A stretch of 64,000 bases of DNA, from the NCBI RefSeq assembly GCF_900167115.1, contig NZ_FUXZ01000010.1, positions 62,001-126,000 of the forward strand, written 5' to 3'. Of the stretch, positions 17,948 to 25,980 are shown one piece after another (position 1 is the stretch's first letter; each line of letters begins with the position of its first letter). The position numbers and the translations under genes were made by a program. The DNA comes from Eubacterium uniforme (GTDB lineage: Bacteria; Bacillota; Clostridia; Lachnospirales; Lachnospiraceae). Under the pieces are notes generated by a model that searched no databases, was not told where the DNA came from, and worked only from the letters and a program-made list of their open reading frames with translations.

Positions 17948-18379
17948 ATGGGATTATTAGATAGAATTAATGAAGTAAAGAATAACGTGAACGCTGTTAC
18001 TCTTTTAGAAAAGCATGATCAAGGTCTATTAAATGATGCTGATTTTCTACGTGATTTTGGGAAAGAAACAATTTATTACTCAACACCATTTGGTGATCAT
18101 AAGGACGGTGATAAGAGATTATTCCTTATGCCGGGACCTGATAACACGGGATATTTTCCAGTTTTTACTACGGAGGAAGATGCAAAGGTACATTTTGAAC
18201 TTGTTGGTCGTGTAGGATATGTATTGATGAATGCAACATTTCATGATGTGCTATTGACAGTTAAACAATCTAATGAGGGAGAAGCTCCTGTGAAGATGGG
18301 CGTTCTTATTGATCCTGCTCGTTTTAAGGTTACTGTTGACGTTGCAAATTTAGACGATGTTATAATAATGACTGAGTGA
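17948..18379 (+). CDS. SseB-like protein
   Basis: 143 residues, cytoplasmic. The segment IYYSTPFGD..RLFLMPGPDNTGYFPVFTTEEDAKVH resembles the N-terminal domain of SseB-family proteins, small proteins of uncertain role. The C-terminal part (VKMGVLIDPARFKVTVD) also fits. AAAGGAGG gives a strong start. It follows the response regulator by 48 bp with no terminator, so read-through is possible. The function is unknown; the assignment rests on motif resemblance. Confidence 0.55.
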   Translation: MGLLDRINEVKNNVNAVTLLEKHDQGLLNDADFLRDFGKETIYYSTPFGDHKDGDKRLFLMPGPDNTGYFPVFTTEEDAKVHFELVGRVGYVLMNATFHDVLLTVKQSNEGEAPVKMGVLIDPARFKVTVDVANLDDVIIMTE

Positions 18380-18463
18380 GAAAAGGTAGAAAATTATTCT
18401 TTTATGTAGTATCATATAGTTATGTATTTTAGTACAAAATCAATGTAACGGAGGAAAGAAAAA

Positions 18464-19084
18464 ATGAAGATTTACAGTGTAAATGATCCTGAATTTGCTG
18501 AGTACGGAAAAGTATTAACAGGATATGACACAACAGAATTAGTTAAAGCTATGGAAGCTGTGGAGATGCCAGCAGAAGGTGTTAATTATGAACCATGGAT
18601 TGATTCACTTGAAGCTTGCGCAATTTTTAAAGAGTTTGAAAATAATGCATATGGTGGAATGCCAATCGAACTTGGTATGTGCTGGGGATATAACAAGGCA
18701 CTTAACTGTCTTGAATATCATAGAAGTAGCGAGTTTAATATTGGTGCAACAGATTTCGTATTACTTCTTGCTAAGCAGGATAAAATTATCGATGGTAAAT
18801 TAGATACTAAAGATGTTGTAGCATTTAGAGCACCTAAGGGCGCAGTTGTAGAAGTATATGCAACATCACTTCATTATGCACCATGTCAGGTAGAAGATGG
18901 CGGATTTAGAGTAGCTGTTATCTTGCCTAGAGAAACAAACACAGATTATAGACCAGCCAAAGTAGTTGATTTTGAAGATAAATTACTTTGGGCTAGAAAT
19001 AAGTGGTTAATTGCTCATCCAGATTCAGCAGAAGCTAGTCAGGGCGCATATGTGGGAATCACAGGTGAAAATACAACTATTTAG
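18464..19084 (+). CDS. DUF4867 family protein (cupin-like)
   Basis: 206 residues. I recognise the DUF4867 pattern: an N-terminal YSVNDPEFAEYGKVLTGYD, the central WGYNKALNCLEYHRSSEFN and the cupin-like LHYAPCQVEDGGFRVAVILP. Such proteins resemble ureidoglycolate-lyase-fold cupins, and in other genomes sit near sugar genes. The His-Tyr-X-Pro-Cys segment could bind metal or substrate. GGAGG lies 10 bases upstream. A long hairpin terminator follows. The reaction is unknown. Confidence 0.65.
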   Translation: MKIYSVNDPEFAEYGKVLTGYDTTELVKAMEAVEMPAEGVNYEPWIDSLEACAIFKEFENNAYGGMPIELGMCWGYNKALNCLEYHRSSEFNIGATDFVLLLAKQDKIIDGKLDTKDVVAFRAPKGAVVEVYATSLHYAPCQVEDGGFRVAVILPRETNTDYRPAKVVDFEDKLLWARNKWLIAHPDSAEASQGAYVGITGENTTI

Positions 19085-19096
19085 TGATACTGTTTA

Positions 19097-19155
19097 CAAA
19101 TGAAAATAAATGGCTATAGTAAGCTCGCTTACATATAGCCATTTATTTTTATTTG
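19097..19155 (+). terminator. Long hairpin after the DUF4867 gene
   Basis: AAAATAAATGGCTAT (19103-19117) pairs with 19135-19149, and an inner stem GTAAGC/GCTTAC tops it; the descending arm is T-rich. It acts as terminator on the plus strand and possibly on the minus strand too. Confidence 0.7.
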
Positions 19156-19161
19156 TATGGA

Positions 19162-19384
19162 GTCACTTGATAGATAGTTTGTGGTCGCCCAAAAACCATG
19201 AGGAAATTGCTGCGAAGCAGCGGTAGAGCATCGAAGATGCGTAATTTCCGAATGAGAATCAAGTGACGAAAACAGTATTTTATAATTTAAATTTTGTAGA
19301 TAGTCACTTAACGAATATGAGGAAATTGTTGCGAAGCAACAGTAGAGCATCGAAGATGCGGACATTCCGAATAAGTTAAGTGAC
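19162..19384. repeat. Two tandem units of a covarying multi-hairpin structure
   Basis: Unit 1 is 19162-19267 and unit 2 is 19303-19384, period 141 bp. In both, an outer stem (GTCACTTGAT/ATCAAGTGAC; GTCACTTAA/TTAAGTGAC) encloses a stem starting GGAA/TTCC and two short hairpins with GAA triloops: GCTGC-GAA-GCAGC (19209-19221) or GTTGC-GAA-GCAAC (19328-19340), and GCATC-GAA-GATGC in both (19228-19240, 19347-19359). Differences between units are compensatory, so structure is conserved rather than sequence. Each unit is followed by AACAGTATTTTATA. It occupies the gap between DUF4867 and the carboxypeptidase gene. It encodes no protein. Confidence 0.8.
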
Positions 19385-19416
19385 GTGAACAGTATTTTAT
19401 ACTGCATTTTGCATGA

Positions 19417-20520
19417 TTAATACTGGAATCCAATATCTAATAACTTATTAGTTTCGCTCCATCTGCTTTCAGTATCACCACCTAAAATAACACTTACAAG
19501 ATGAGTATTATTGTTATGAGCTGATGATACGAAACACATGCCTGCATCGTCTGTTGTGCCAGTCTTAAGTCCGTCTACATTTGGATTGTAATATTCTGTT
19601 TCTTTATCCATTAATTCGTTTGTGCTAATCCATGTTTTATCAAGTGATTCACAATGATATGTAGTTTTATTACAAATCTCGCTAATTGTTTTATTCTGCT
19701 TTGCACATACACAAATCTTTGCAAGATCAATTGCTGTAACACGCTGGTGTTTATCGTCGTATCCGTCAGGTGTTGAGAATTTTGCAGTTTCACATCCCAT
19801 AATTCTTACATTAATATTCATAAAGTTAATAAATGTGCTGATGTATTTAACAGCGTCTTTTTCCGAGTAATTATATGTATCTGGAAGTAAGTATTTTCCA
19901 TCCAATTTGTTTTCATTAAATGGGATATATGTATTATTATAAATGTACATACCAGCGTAACAAGCAAGGGTATAAGCAGCATCATTACCTGATTTGATTA
20001 AAAGTCCGTGAAGTAAGTCATTAACTGTTACCATATCTCCCTTCTTGATTCCGCATACACTTGAATCACGAGCAATGAAATCTCTTTCACATCCAACCTT
20101 AAGTGGTGTATCTAAATCTAAAAACTCAAGAGCAGTAATTGCTGTAAGTAATTTTGTTGTGCTTGCAGGTGCTCTATCTGCTAATGCATTCTGCGCATAG
20201 ATTATTTCCATTTTATCTGTATCTACTAAGATTCCTGATGAAGCCTCTAATAATCCATGATTTTTTGTATATTCGTTTTCAAATGATTCTTGATTACTTC
20301 TGTAGTCAGCTTCGTTTGTAAAATTGATTTTTTCAAGATATTTATAGTATTTGCTGTTTAAGTCCTTATCAGATACCAATTTAGTTTCTTTTAAGATTTC
20401 TTTAAACTTTGATTTACTGTATGCGTCCTGTTTATATTTTTCAACATAAGATGTACAGTTAATACAACTACATAGTATTGTGGTAATTAATCCTTTTGTA
20501 ATGATTTGCTTTAATATCAT
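19417..20520 (-). CDS. D-alanyl-D-alanine carboxypeptidase, peptidase S11
   Basis: 367 residues from the ATG at 20520, preceded by GGAGGG on the minus strand (the longer TTG start at 20535 would overlap that site). A hydrophobic N-terminus rich in cysteine (LITTILCSCINC) acts as signal or lipid anchor. SxxK motif STTK at 120-123, SGN in LLIKSGNDAAY, and KTG in DGLKTGTTDDAG: the three penicillin-binding-protein motifs are complete. It trims the terminal D-Ala from peptidoglycan side chains. Close paralogue of the gene at 52899. Divergent from the ECF sigma gene at 20748, with which it shares a 227-bp control region. Confidence 0.9.
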   Translation of the reverse strand: MILKQIITKGLITTILCSCINCTSYVEKYKQDAYSKSKFKEILKETKLVSDKDLNSKYYKYLEKINFTNEADYRSNQESFENEYTKNHGLLEASSGILVDTDKMEIIYAQNALADRAPASTTKLLTAITALEFLDLDTPLKVGCERDFIARDSSVCGIKKGDMVTVNDLLHGLLIKSGNDAAYTLACYAGMYIYNNTYIPFNENKLDGKYLLPDTYNYSEKDAVKYISTFINFMNINVRIMGCETAKFSTPDGYDDKHQRVTAIDLAKICVCAKQNKTISEICNKTTYHCESLDKTWISTNELMDKETEYYNPNVDGLKTGTTDDAGMCFVSSAHNNNTHLVSVILGGDTESRWSETNKLLDIGFQY

Positions 20521-20626
20521 TTCTTTTCCCTCCAAAGTTTTATAAATTTTTCATGTTGTTTAAATATTTCACTTTGTTTGCTTTACAGTTATAATTATAC
20601 GTATGTAAAGTTACACATAAGTTACT
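20328..20626. repeat. Direct repeat DR1: carboxypeptidase 5' end and upstream region
   Basis: About 300 bp that recurs in the same orientation at 22477-22777. The coding part (to 20520) differs at about one base. The upstream part (from about 20545) differs at only a few. Between them a stretch of about 25 bp around the ribosome binding site is different. Confidence 0.85.
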
Positions 20627-20670
20627 AACAAAAATTTTTTGAAAAAATTTGAAAAAATTATTTTTTCAAA

Positions 20671-20696
20671 TGTCACAATTGGGGTGGGCGTGGTGT
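20671..20696 (+). promoter_or_regulatory. ECF-type promoter of sigma module 1
   Basis: TGTCAC (20671-20676), 16-bp spacer, GTGT (20693-20696). The same two boxes with the same spacing stand before the paralogous module (22814), while the spacer between them has changed. I infer autoregulation by the ECF factors. Confidence 0.55.
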
Positions 20697-20747
20697 GTTA
20701 TATAGTATAGGAACGAACGCGGGAATTCTAAATGTGAAGGAGTAGAT

Positions 20748-21266
20748 ATGGGAATGGATAGTAATAATGTGAATTTAGAGAAAGCCATTTCTGATTATGG
20801 TAAGGCTATTTATAGAAATTGTTTGCTTATGTTAAAGAATAAGGAAGATGCGGAAGATGTCTTCCAGGAAGTCTTCTATAAGTATATGGTTTCTAAAAAA
20901 GAGTTCGAATCAGAAGAACATAAAAAGGCGTGGCTTTTTAAAGTTTGTCAAAACAAGTGCATTAATTTCATACGATTTCACAAAAGACACGTACACATAC
21001 CATTTGAAGAAATAGAGTACGGTATTAGTAATGCAAAAGATGATGCATATTTTGAGGACAGAGAAGAGTTGCTCGAAATTTACAATTTAAGTTATAAGCT
21101 TAAAAGCGTTGTGTTACTCTTTTATGTTGATGGTTATAGTACGGATGAAATTGCAAAAATATTAGGCATCTCAGCAAATGCAGTAAGAAAAAGATTGCAA
21201 AGAGCAAGAGAAGAACTAAAGATGCAGATTGAAGAACATAAAGGAGATGTTATTTATGAGTATTAA
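20748..21266 (+). CDS. ECF RNA polymerase sigma factor (module 1)
   Basis: 172 residues. Sigma region 2 at 12-80 (NCLLMLKNKEDAEDVFQEVFYKYM and KAWLFKVCQNKCINFIR) and region 4 at 112-165 (LKSVVLLFYVDGYSTDEIAKILGISANAVRKRLQRAREEL). AAGGAG is 6 bases upstream of the ATG. Its end overlaps the membrane protein gene that follows by 11 bp, the classic sigma/anti-sigma layout. By eye roughly 55-60% identical to the factor at 22896. Closest targets are likely its own operon and perhaps the divergent carboxypeptidase gene (inference). Confidence 0.92.
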   Translation: MGMDSNNVNLEKAISDYGKAIYRNCLLMLKNKEDAEDVFQEVFYKYMVSKKEFESEEHKKAWLFKVCQNKCINFIRFHKRHVHIPFEEIEYGISNAKDDAYFEDREELLEIYNLSYKLKSVVLLFYVDGYSTDEIAKILGISANAVRKRLQRAREELKMQIEEHKGDVIYEY

Positions 21267-22404
21267 GAATAATGGACATAATGAACTGTTAGTTAATATA
21301 AATATTCCTGAAGGTTTAAGTGAAAAAGTGATTGAAAATTGTAGTACTAAGGGACGTACACCAGTGTTTTATCCTAAGAAGGTTGCATTTGCTGCAGTGT
21401 TTTTGTTAACACTTAGTCTTGGTGGAATTGGCGTTAAGGCTGGTCTTGACACAATGCATGAAAGAGTTAGTAGTATGGATAAGAAGGAAAAAGCTCAGTA
21501 TGAATCCTTTAGAGAGGATAATGATAATCGTGAGTTTGATGAAAACATTGGAGATGTTGCAGTTGTATTCAGCAGAGATTTGACTAGAGCTGAAGCTATT
21601 ATGCAAGAAAAGCTTACTGACGAATATAGAAATGGTAAGTTTCCTGAAGAATCCATTAGATTTGTTGATAATGAATCTGAAATAGGTGATAACGAGCTTG
21701 CAGTAGTAAGAGATATTAATAAAGTGGTTTTACCAGAATCTGAACTTACTGAGGAACAGATGCTTCAGTATGTTGATTTTATTAACAAGTATTACACATT
21801 AGCAAATGAGCATTATGCTGAAAATAGAGATGATTCAGAAGTAGTAGAAGAAACATTTTCTGGTGATTTTTCTGATGAAGCATTTAGAAATAAAATAAGA
21901 GATAAGGCTATTGCGAAATATAATGAAGCATTTGATGGAAACATTAATGTTGAAGATGGTTGGCGTTTACAGAATATAGAAGAAGCTGGTGGAGCATACT
22001 TTGTATTAATGTGGAAGGATGACGCTGAGGCTGAACTTGGAAGATTAGTTGAATACATTACAATTGATGCAGAAACAGGTAAGCTTTTAGGTGGATCTAA
22101 AGAGTATAAACTTGCAGATACTAAGGATTATACAGAGAGTGAAATAAAGAAAATTGCTGAAGAAGAAAAGAGCAATATGTTAGCATTTTTAGAGAAATAC
22201 TTTGAAACAGATGAGTTTGTAAAATGCAAGTATAAGTTTATTAATGAATATGAGGATGGTTGTGAGTATAAGAGTAATACAGAACCAACTACATTTGACA
22301 TGATTAAATATACTGTAAAATATAAGAATTCAAAGTACTATGTTGTGTATAACCCTACAAATAAGGAAATTGTAAATGTTGATAAGGATATTAGGGTAGA
22401 ATAG
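21256..22404 (+). CDS. Putative membrane anti-sigma factor (module 1)
   Basis: 382 residues from the ATG at 21256, which has AAGGAG 11 bases before it and overlaps the sigma gene's stop. A cytoplasmic N-terminus of about 35 residues, one membrane helix (KKVAFAAVFLLTLSLGGIGVKAG, about 39-61), then an acidic extracytoplasmic domain of more than 300 residues. The region LPESELTEEQMLQYVDFINKYYTLA is conserved in the paralogue. The role as anti-sigma factor follows from gene order and topology; the outer domain would be the sensor. Confidence 0.75.
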   Translation: MSIKNNGHNELLVNINIPEGLSEKVIENCSTKGRTPVFYPKKVAFAAVFLLTLSLGGIGVKAGLDTMHERVSSMDKKEKAQYESFREDNDNREFDENIGDVAVVFSRDLTRAEAIMQEKLTDEYRNGKFPEESIRFVDNESEIGDNELAVVRDINKVVLPESELTEEQMLQYVDFINKYYTLANEHYAENRDDSEVVEETFSGDFSDEAFRNKIRDKAIAKYNEAFDGNINVEDGWRLQNIEEAGGAYFVLMWKDDAEAELGRLVEYITIDAETGKLLGGSKEYKLADTKDYTESEIKKIAEEEKSNMLAFLEKYFETDEFVKCKYKFINEYEDGCEYKSNTEPTTFDMIKYTVKYKNSKYYVVYNPTNKEIVNVDKDIRVE

Positions 22405-22427
22405 GCATTGAAAAATGTTAAAAGATA

Positions 22428-22482
22428 AAAAGCGACTACTCAGGTGAAAGCCTGGGTGGTCGCTTTGCTATTTTTATTTTTT
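22428..22482 (+). terminator. Terminator of sigma module 1
   Basis: 14-bp stem (22431-22444 with 22451-22464, two G-T pairs), loop TGAAAG, then a T-rich tail. Confidence 0.8.
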
Positions 22483-22669
22483 CAAGGTATTTATAGTATT
22501 TGCTGTTTAAGTCCTTATCAGATACCAATTTAGTTTCTTTTAAGATTTCTTTAAACTTTGATTTACTGTATGCGTCCTGTTTATATTTTTCAACATAAGA
22601 TGTACAGTTAATACAACTACATAGTATTGTGGTAATTAATCCTTTTGTAATGATTTGCTTTAATATCAT
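22477..22669 (-). pseudogene. Truncated carboxypeptidase gene (5' fragment)
   Basis: The first 65 codons are the same as those of the carboxypeptidase gene at 20520, with about one base changed, including the cysteine-rich N-terminus. The frame then runs into the terminator of sigma module 1 and ends at 22436 after 77 codons, so the catalytic domain is absent. The fragment keeps a start codon and a GGAGG ribosome binding site of its own, different in sequence from that of the intact gene. It is the second copy of the direct repeat and could still be transcribed. I regard it as a remnant of duplication or of recombination. Confidence 0.85.
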
Positions 22670-22777
22670 ATTTGTTCCTCCGAATCCTCTTTATGAATTT
22701 TTCATGTTGTTTAAATATTTCACTTTGTTTGCTTTACAGTTATAATTATACATATGTAAAGTTACACATAAGTTACT
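22477..22777. repeat. Direct repeat DR2
   Basis: Second copy of the 300-bp repeat at 20328-20626. The two copies flank sigma module 1 and lie 2.15 kb apart in direct orientation. Confidence 0.85.
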
Positions 22778-22813
22778 TATAAATTTTTTTTGAAATTTTT
22801 TTAATATAGCAAA

Positions 22814-22839
22814 TGTCACCTTTATTTAGTTAGGGGTGT
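22814..22839 (+). promoter_or_regulatory. ECF-type promoter of sigma module 2
   Basis: TGTCAC (22814-22819), 16-bp spacer, GTGT (22836-22839), the same boxes as at 20671 although the spacer sequence is different. Confidence 0.55.
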
Positions 22840-22895
22840 ATCTAGTATATAGAGATAAACGCGTTATCTTTTATTAAAGTTTAAGGAGTATGAGC

Positions 22896-23411
22896 ATGGA
22901 AATGAATGAAAAGAACATGGACTTGGAAAGAGCCATAGATTTATATGGAAATGCTTTATATAGAAGTTGCTTTTTGATGATTAAGAATAAAGAGGATTCA
23001 GAAGATATCTTACAGGAAGTATTTTTTAAGTATATGACCAGAAAGAAAGAGTTTGCTTCTATAGAGCACGAGAAAGCATGGCTTTTTAAAGTTTGTCAGA
23101 ATAAATGTAGGAATTTCCTGCGCTTTCACAAAAAACATGCATGTGTACCATTTGAGGAAGTTGAACAAAATATTGTTAGTAATAATTATGAAAGTGTAGA
23201 AGATAAAGAAGAATTAGAACAAATCTATAATTTGAGTTCAAAACTACAGAGTGTGGTGATACTCTATTATATTGAAGGCTATAACATAGAAGAGGTTTCT
23301 AAAATACTGGGAATATCGGTTTCAGCTACTAAGAAAAGGCTTCAAAGAGCCAGAGAAGAATTAAGGATTTTAATTGGTAATTCTAAGGAGGAACTTAAGT
23401 TTGAGTATTAA
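22896..23411 (+). CDS. ECF RNA polymerase sigma factor (module 2)
   Basis: 171 residues from the ATG at 22896; the ATG at 22890 is only one base from AAGGAG, so the second is the better start. Same domain order as module 1: region 2 with CFLMIKNKEDSEDILQEVFFKYM, region 4 with GYNIEEVSKILGISVSATKKRLQRAREEL. It overlaps its partner gene by 11 bp as in module 1, so the two operons arose by duplication. Confidence 0.9.
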   Translation: MEMNEKNMDLERAIDLYGNALYRSCFLMIKNKEDSEDILQEVFFKYMTRKKEFASIEHEKAWLFKVCQNKCRNFLRFHKKHACVPFEEVEQNIVSNNYESVEDKEELEQIYNLSSKLQSVVILYYIEGYNIEEVSKILGISVSATKKRLQRAREELRILIGNSKEELKFEY

Positions 23412-24573
23412 AGATAATGGTATTAATAAGCTTTTTGATAAGATTGAGATGCCTGAAGATGTTAAAAAAAATATATATAATAATTGTTCAAACCATAGTA
23501 GAGGATTACGAAGAAAGTATATGCTTAAGAAAGTAGCATTTGCTGCAGTATTCCTTGTTACGGTAACGATAGGAGGAGTTGGTGTTAAGGCAGGATTTGA
23601 TAGTTATAAGGATAGAATGAAAAATATACCTAAGGAAGAAAGAGAGCATGTGGAAGATATATTTAATAATTCTAATGAGGGTGGCTTTTATGAGTCGTCA
23701 AGAGAATTTACTAGAGATGAGAGCGTAAGATATGAAGAACTTTGCCAAGAGTACGCGAGTGGTCGTTTCCCTAAAGAATCTTTGAGATATATTAAGAAGC
23801 AAATTGATCTCGGAATTCATTCAAAAGCTAATCCGAAGGATAGTGAGTATGGAAAGGATGAATTGGTATTTGTTGAAAAAGATAATTTCCTTCATTTACC
23901 AGAATCTGAAATGACTGATGAGCAAATGTTGCAGTTGATAGACTTTACAGAAAAATTATATACGGTTTCATCGGAGGAAATTGCTAAGAATATCGAAAAT
24001 GAAACAGAAGAAAAAACAGAAGAAAAAACAGAAGAAGTTACTTATAATGAAAAGGAATTAGCTGCTATTGAAAAAGCCAGGGAGGTAATTAAGGACTTTT
24101 GTGGAGCAGATGTTTCAGAAAAAAATGGGTATGAAATAGATTGGCTTGATCAGGATGACCCGGTTAATGAAAATATTTATAGTATATGTTTTGATGATTA
24201 CAATGGTGAAGGAATATATCAGGATTATTTTAGTCAGTATGTTATAGATATTGATACTATAACAGGTAAGGTGGATTCAATTGATCGACCATATGTCATT
24301 AAAGAGCATAAAGATTATAGCAAGGCTGAAATTGAAAAGTATGTTGATAAAGGCCTAAAAGAAGCTAGAAAAGTAATTAAGAAATATGCGATTGGTAAAA
24401 ATGAAAAACAGTATAGGTATGAATTTTGTAATGAGTATTCTGAAGAAAGTAAAAAGTTTGATGTTATTTGTTACTGGTTTGAACTTGAAGATAGAGTATA
24501 TACAGTAAAATATAATCCGTATGGTGGATATGTTGACAGTATATATAGACAAACTTATTGGAGAGAAGAATAG
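23401..24573 (+). CDS. Putative membrane anti-sigma factor (module 2)
   Basis: 390 residues from TTG 23401, preceded by AAGGAGG; the homologous position in module 1 is ATG. One membrane helix (KKVAFAAVFLVTVTIGGVGVKAG, about 43-65) and an acidic outer domain with a short repeat of EEKTEEKTEE near residue 205. Homologous to the module 1 protein in the helix and in LPESEMTDEQMLQLIDFTEKLY, but the outer domain has diverged, which suggests a different signal. Anti-sigma function is inferred. Confidence 0.75.
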   Translation: MSIKDNGINKLFDKIEMPEDVKKNIYNNCSNHSRGLRRKYMLKKVAFAAVFLVTVTIGGVGVKAGFDSYKDRMKNIPKEEREHVEDIFNNSNEGGFYESSREFTRDESVRYEELCQEYASGRFPKESLRYIKKQIDLGIHSKANPKDSEYGKDELVFVEKDNFLHLPESEMTDEQMLQLIDFTEKLYTVSSEEIAKNIENETEEKTEEKTEEVTYNEKELAAIEKAREVIKDFCGADVSEKNGYEIDWLDQDDPVNENIYSICFDDYNGEGIYQDYFSQYVIDIDTITGKVDSIDRPYVIKEHKDYSKAEIEKYVDKGLKEARKVIKKYAIGKNEKQYRYEFCNEYSEESKKFDVICYWFELEDRVYTVKYNPYGGYVDSIYRQTYWREE

Positions 24574-24610
24574 AAGTTTATGAGAAGAACATGAAAAAAT
24601 TTAGAGTGGG

Positions 24611-24642
24611 AAAAGGCGCTGTGCAATGCACGGCGCCTTTTT
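24611..24642. terminator. Bidirectional terminator
   Basis: AAAAGGCGC and GTGC pair with GCAC and GCGCCTTT around a 3-nt loop. It lies between the convergent anti-sigma and aminopeptidase genes. Confidence 0.85.
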
Positions 24643-24651
24643 CTATATATA

Positions 24652-25767
24652 CTATATTAAATTCTCTGGATTTAAGCATTCAAGTTCTGGAATTACAAAG
24701 ATTCCATTCTTTCTGATTAAAACATCGTCGAAGTAGATTTCTCCGCCACCCCATTCTTCTCTTTGGATAAGAACAAGATCCCAGTGGATTGCTGATGAGT
24801 TACCATTTGGAGCTTCATCGTAGCAGTTACCAGGTGTGAAATGTAAACTTCCACAGATTTTTTCATCGAATAAAATATCTTTCATAGGATTAAGAACATA
24901 TGGGTTTACACCTATAGCGAATTCGCCAACATATCTTGCACCTTCGTCTGTGTTGAAGACTTCGTTGATTTTTTCAGTATCATTAGCTGTGGCATCAACA
25001 ATCTTACCATTTTCAAATGTAAGCTTAATGTTATCGTATGTAAAGCCACCCCAGATAGATGGAGTGTTATAACTAATTGTTCCGTTAACTGAATCCTTAA
25101 CTGGTGCTGTGTAAACTTCACCATCAGGAATATTCATGTTACCTGCACATGGTATTGCTGGAATATCTTTAATAGAGAAGTTAAGGTCTGTTCCGGGACC
25201 AACGATTCTGACCTTATCTGTTTTATTCATAAGGTCGATAAGTGGTTTCATGGCTTCACCCATCTTCGCATAGTCTAAAGTGCAAACATCAAAGTAGAAG
25301 TCCTCAAAGTTTTCAAGACTTGTATTTGAGAGCTGAGCCATGGCATTATCAGGATATCTAAGTACAACCCACTTTGTCTTTCTAACTCTGATGTCGTGAT
25401 GAACAGGAACCTGATATAATCTTTCATAAAGTTTCATGTTCTCGGCAGGAACGTCTGATAGTTCTGCAACATTATCAGCACCCCTAATTCCAATGTAGCA
25501 ATCCATTTCACTCATTTCAGCAGCATCAATTTTAGCCATTAACTTAATTTGTTCTTCGTTACAGTTAAGTAAAATCTCTCTAAGCGTTCTATTATCAGTA
25601 TAATGAGCAAATGGAACACCGCCTGCTTTATACACTTCTTTAATTACAGCTCTTGCAAGATCGCCTGTTGCACTTCCGAAATGCTGTACATATACTTTTT
25701 CACCTGGCTTAACAGCCATAGAATAATTTACAAGATTGCTTGCTAATTTTATAATTCTTGGATCCAT
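24652..25767 (-). CDS. Aminopeptidase, M29 family
   Basis: 371 residues, cytoplasmic. The pattern follows M29 (thermophilic aminopeptidase, AmpS/PepS): ASNLVNYSMAVKPGEKVYV at the N-terminus, NMNIPDGEVYTAPVKDSVNG with a metal-binding glutamate, GEFAIGVNP, and the C-terminal SLHFTPGNCYDEAPNGNSSAIHWDLV with metal histidines and an aspartate. These are two-metal exopeptidases that recycle peptides. The gene stands alone, with its own ribosome binding site and a shared terminator. Confidence 0.88.
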   Translation of the reverse strand: MDPRIIKLASNLVNYSMAVKPGEKVYVQHFGSATGDLARAVIKEVYKAGGVPFAHYTDNRTLREILLNCNEEQIKLMAKIDAAEMSEMDCYIGIRGADNVAELSDVPAENMKLYERLYQVPVHHDIRVRKTKWVVLRYPDNAMAQLSNTSLENFEDFYFDVCTLDYAKMGEAMKPLIDLMNKTDKVRIVGPGTDLNFSIKDIPAIPCAGNMNIPDGEVYTAPVKDSVNGTISYNTPSIWGGFTYDNIKLTFENGKIVDATANDTEKINEVFNTDEGARYVGEFAIGVNPYVLNPMKDILFDEKICGSLHFTPGNCYDEAPNGNSSAIHWDLVLIQREEWGGGEIYFDDVLIRKNGIFVIPELECLNPENLI

Positions 25768-25878
25768 AATTTATCCTTCTTTCTTGTTGTTATTTTTCAT
25801 GTTATAAATAATATCACAGACGGTTGGAATTAGCAATTGAAGGGATTGAATAAAAACTCAAAATGAAAGAATAGTCTC

Positions 25879-25901
25879 CTTAGTATTAAAATGATACTAA
25901 G
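25879..25901. repeat. 23-bp palindrome, perfect copy, upstream of a promoter
   Basis: CTTAGTAT (25879-25886), centre TAAAATG, ATACTAAG (25894-25901). It lies 13 bp before the -35 box of a consensus promoter. Confidence 0.85.
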
Positions 25902-25914
25902 TTTAGAAATTGTA

Positions 25915-25943
25915 TTGACAAATAATGGTTATAATAATATAAT
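25915..25943 (+). promoter_or_regulatory. Consensus sigma-A promoter
   Basis: TTGACA (25915-25920), 17-bp spacer, TATAAT (25938-25943): a full match at both boxes. The palindrome just upstream could be an activator or repressor site. Confidence 0.85.
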
Positions 25944-25980
25944 CGTGCTCGTTGATAAAAAACAAGGAGAAATAGAGGAT

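Noticed and set aside
19129-19407. Minus-strand frame of 92 codons over the tandem hairpin units
   Set aside because: It translates the repeats, and its codons change with the compensatory stem changes; no ribosome binding site. Structure explains the sequence better.
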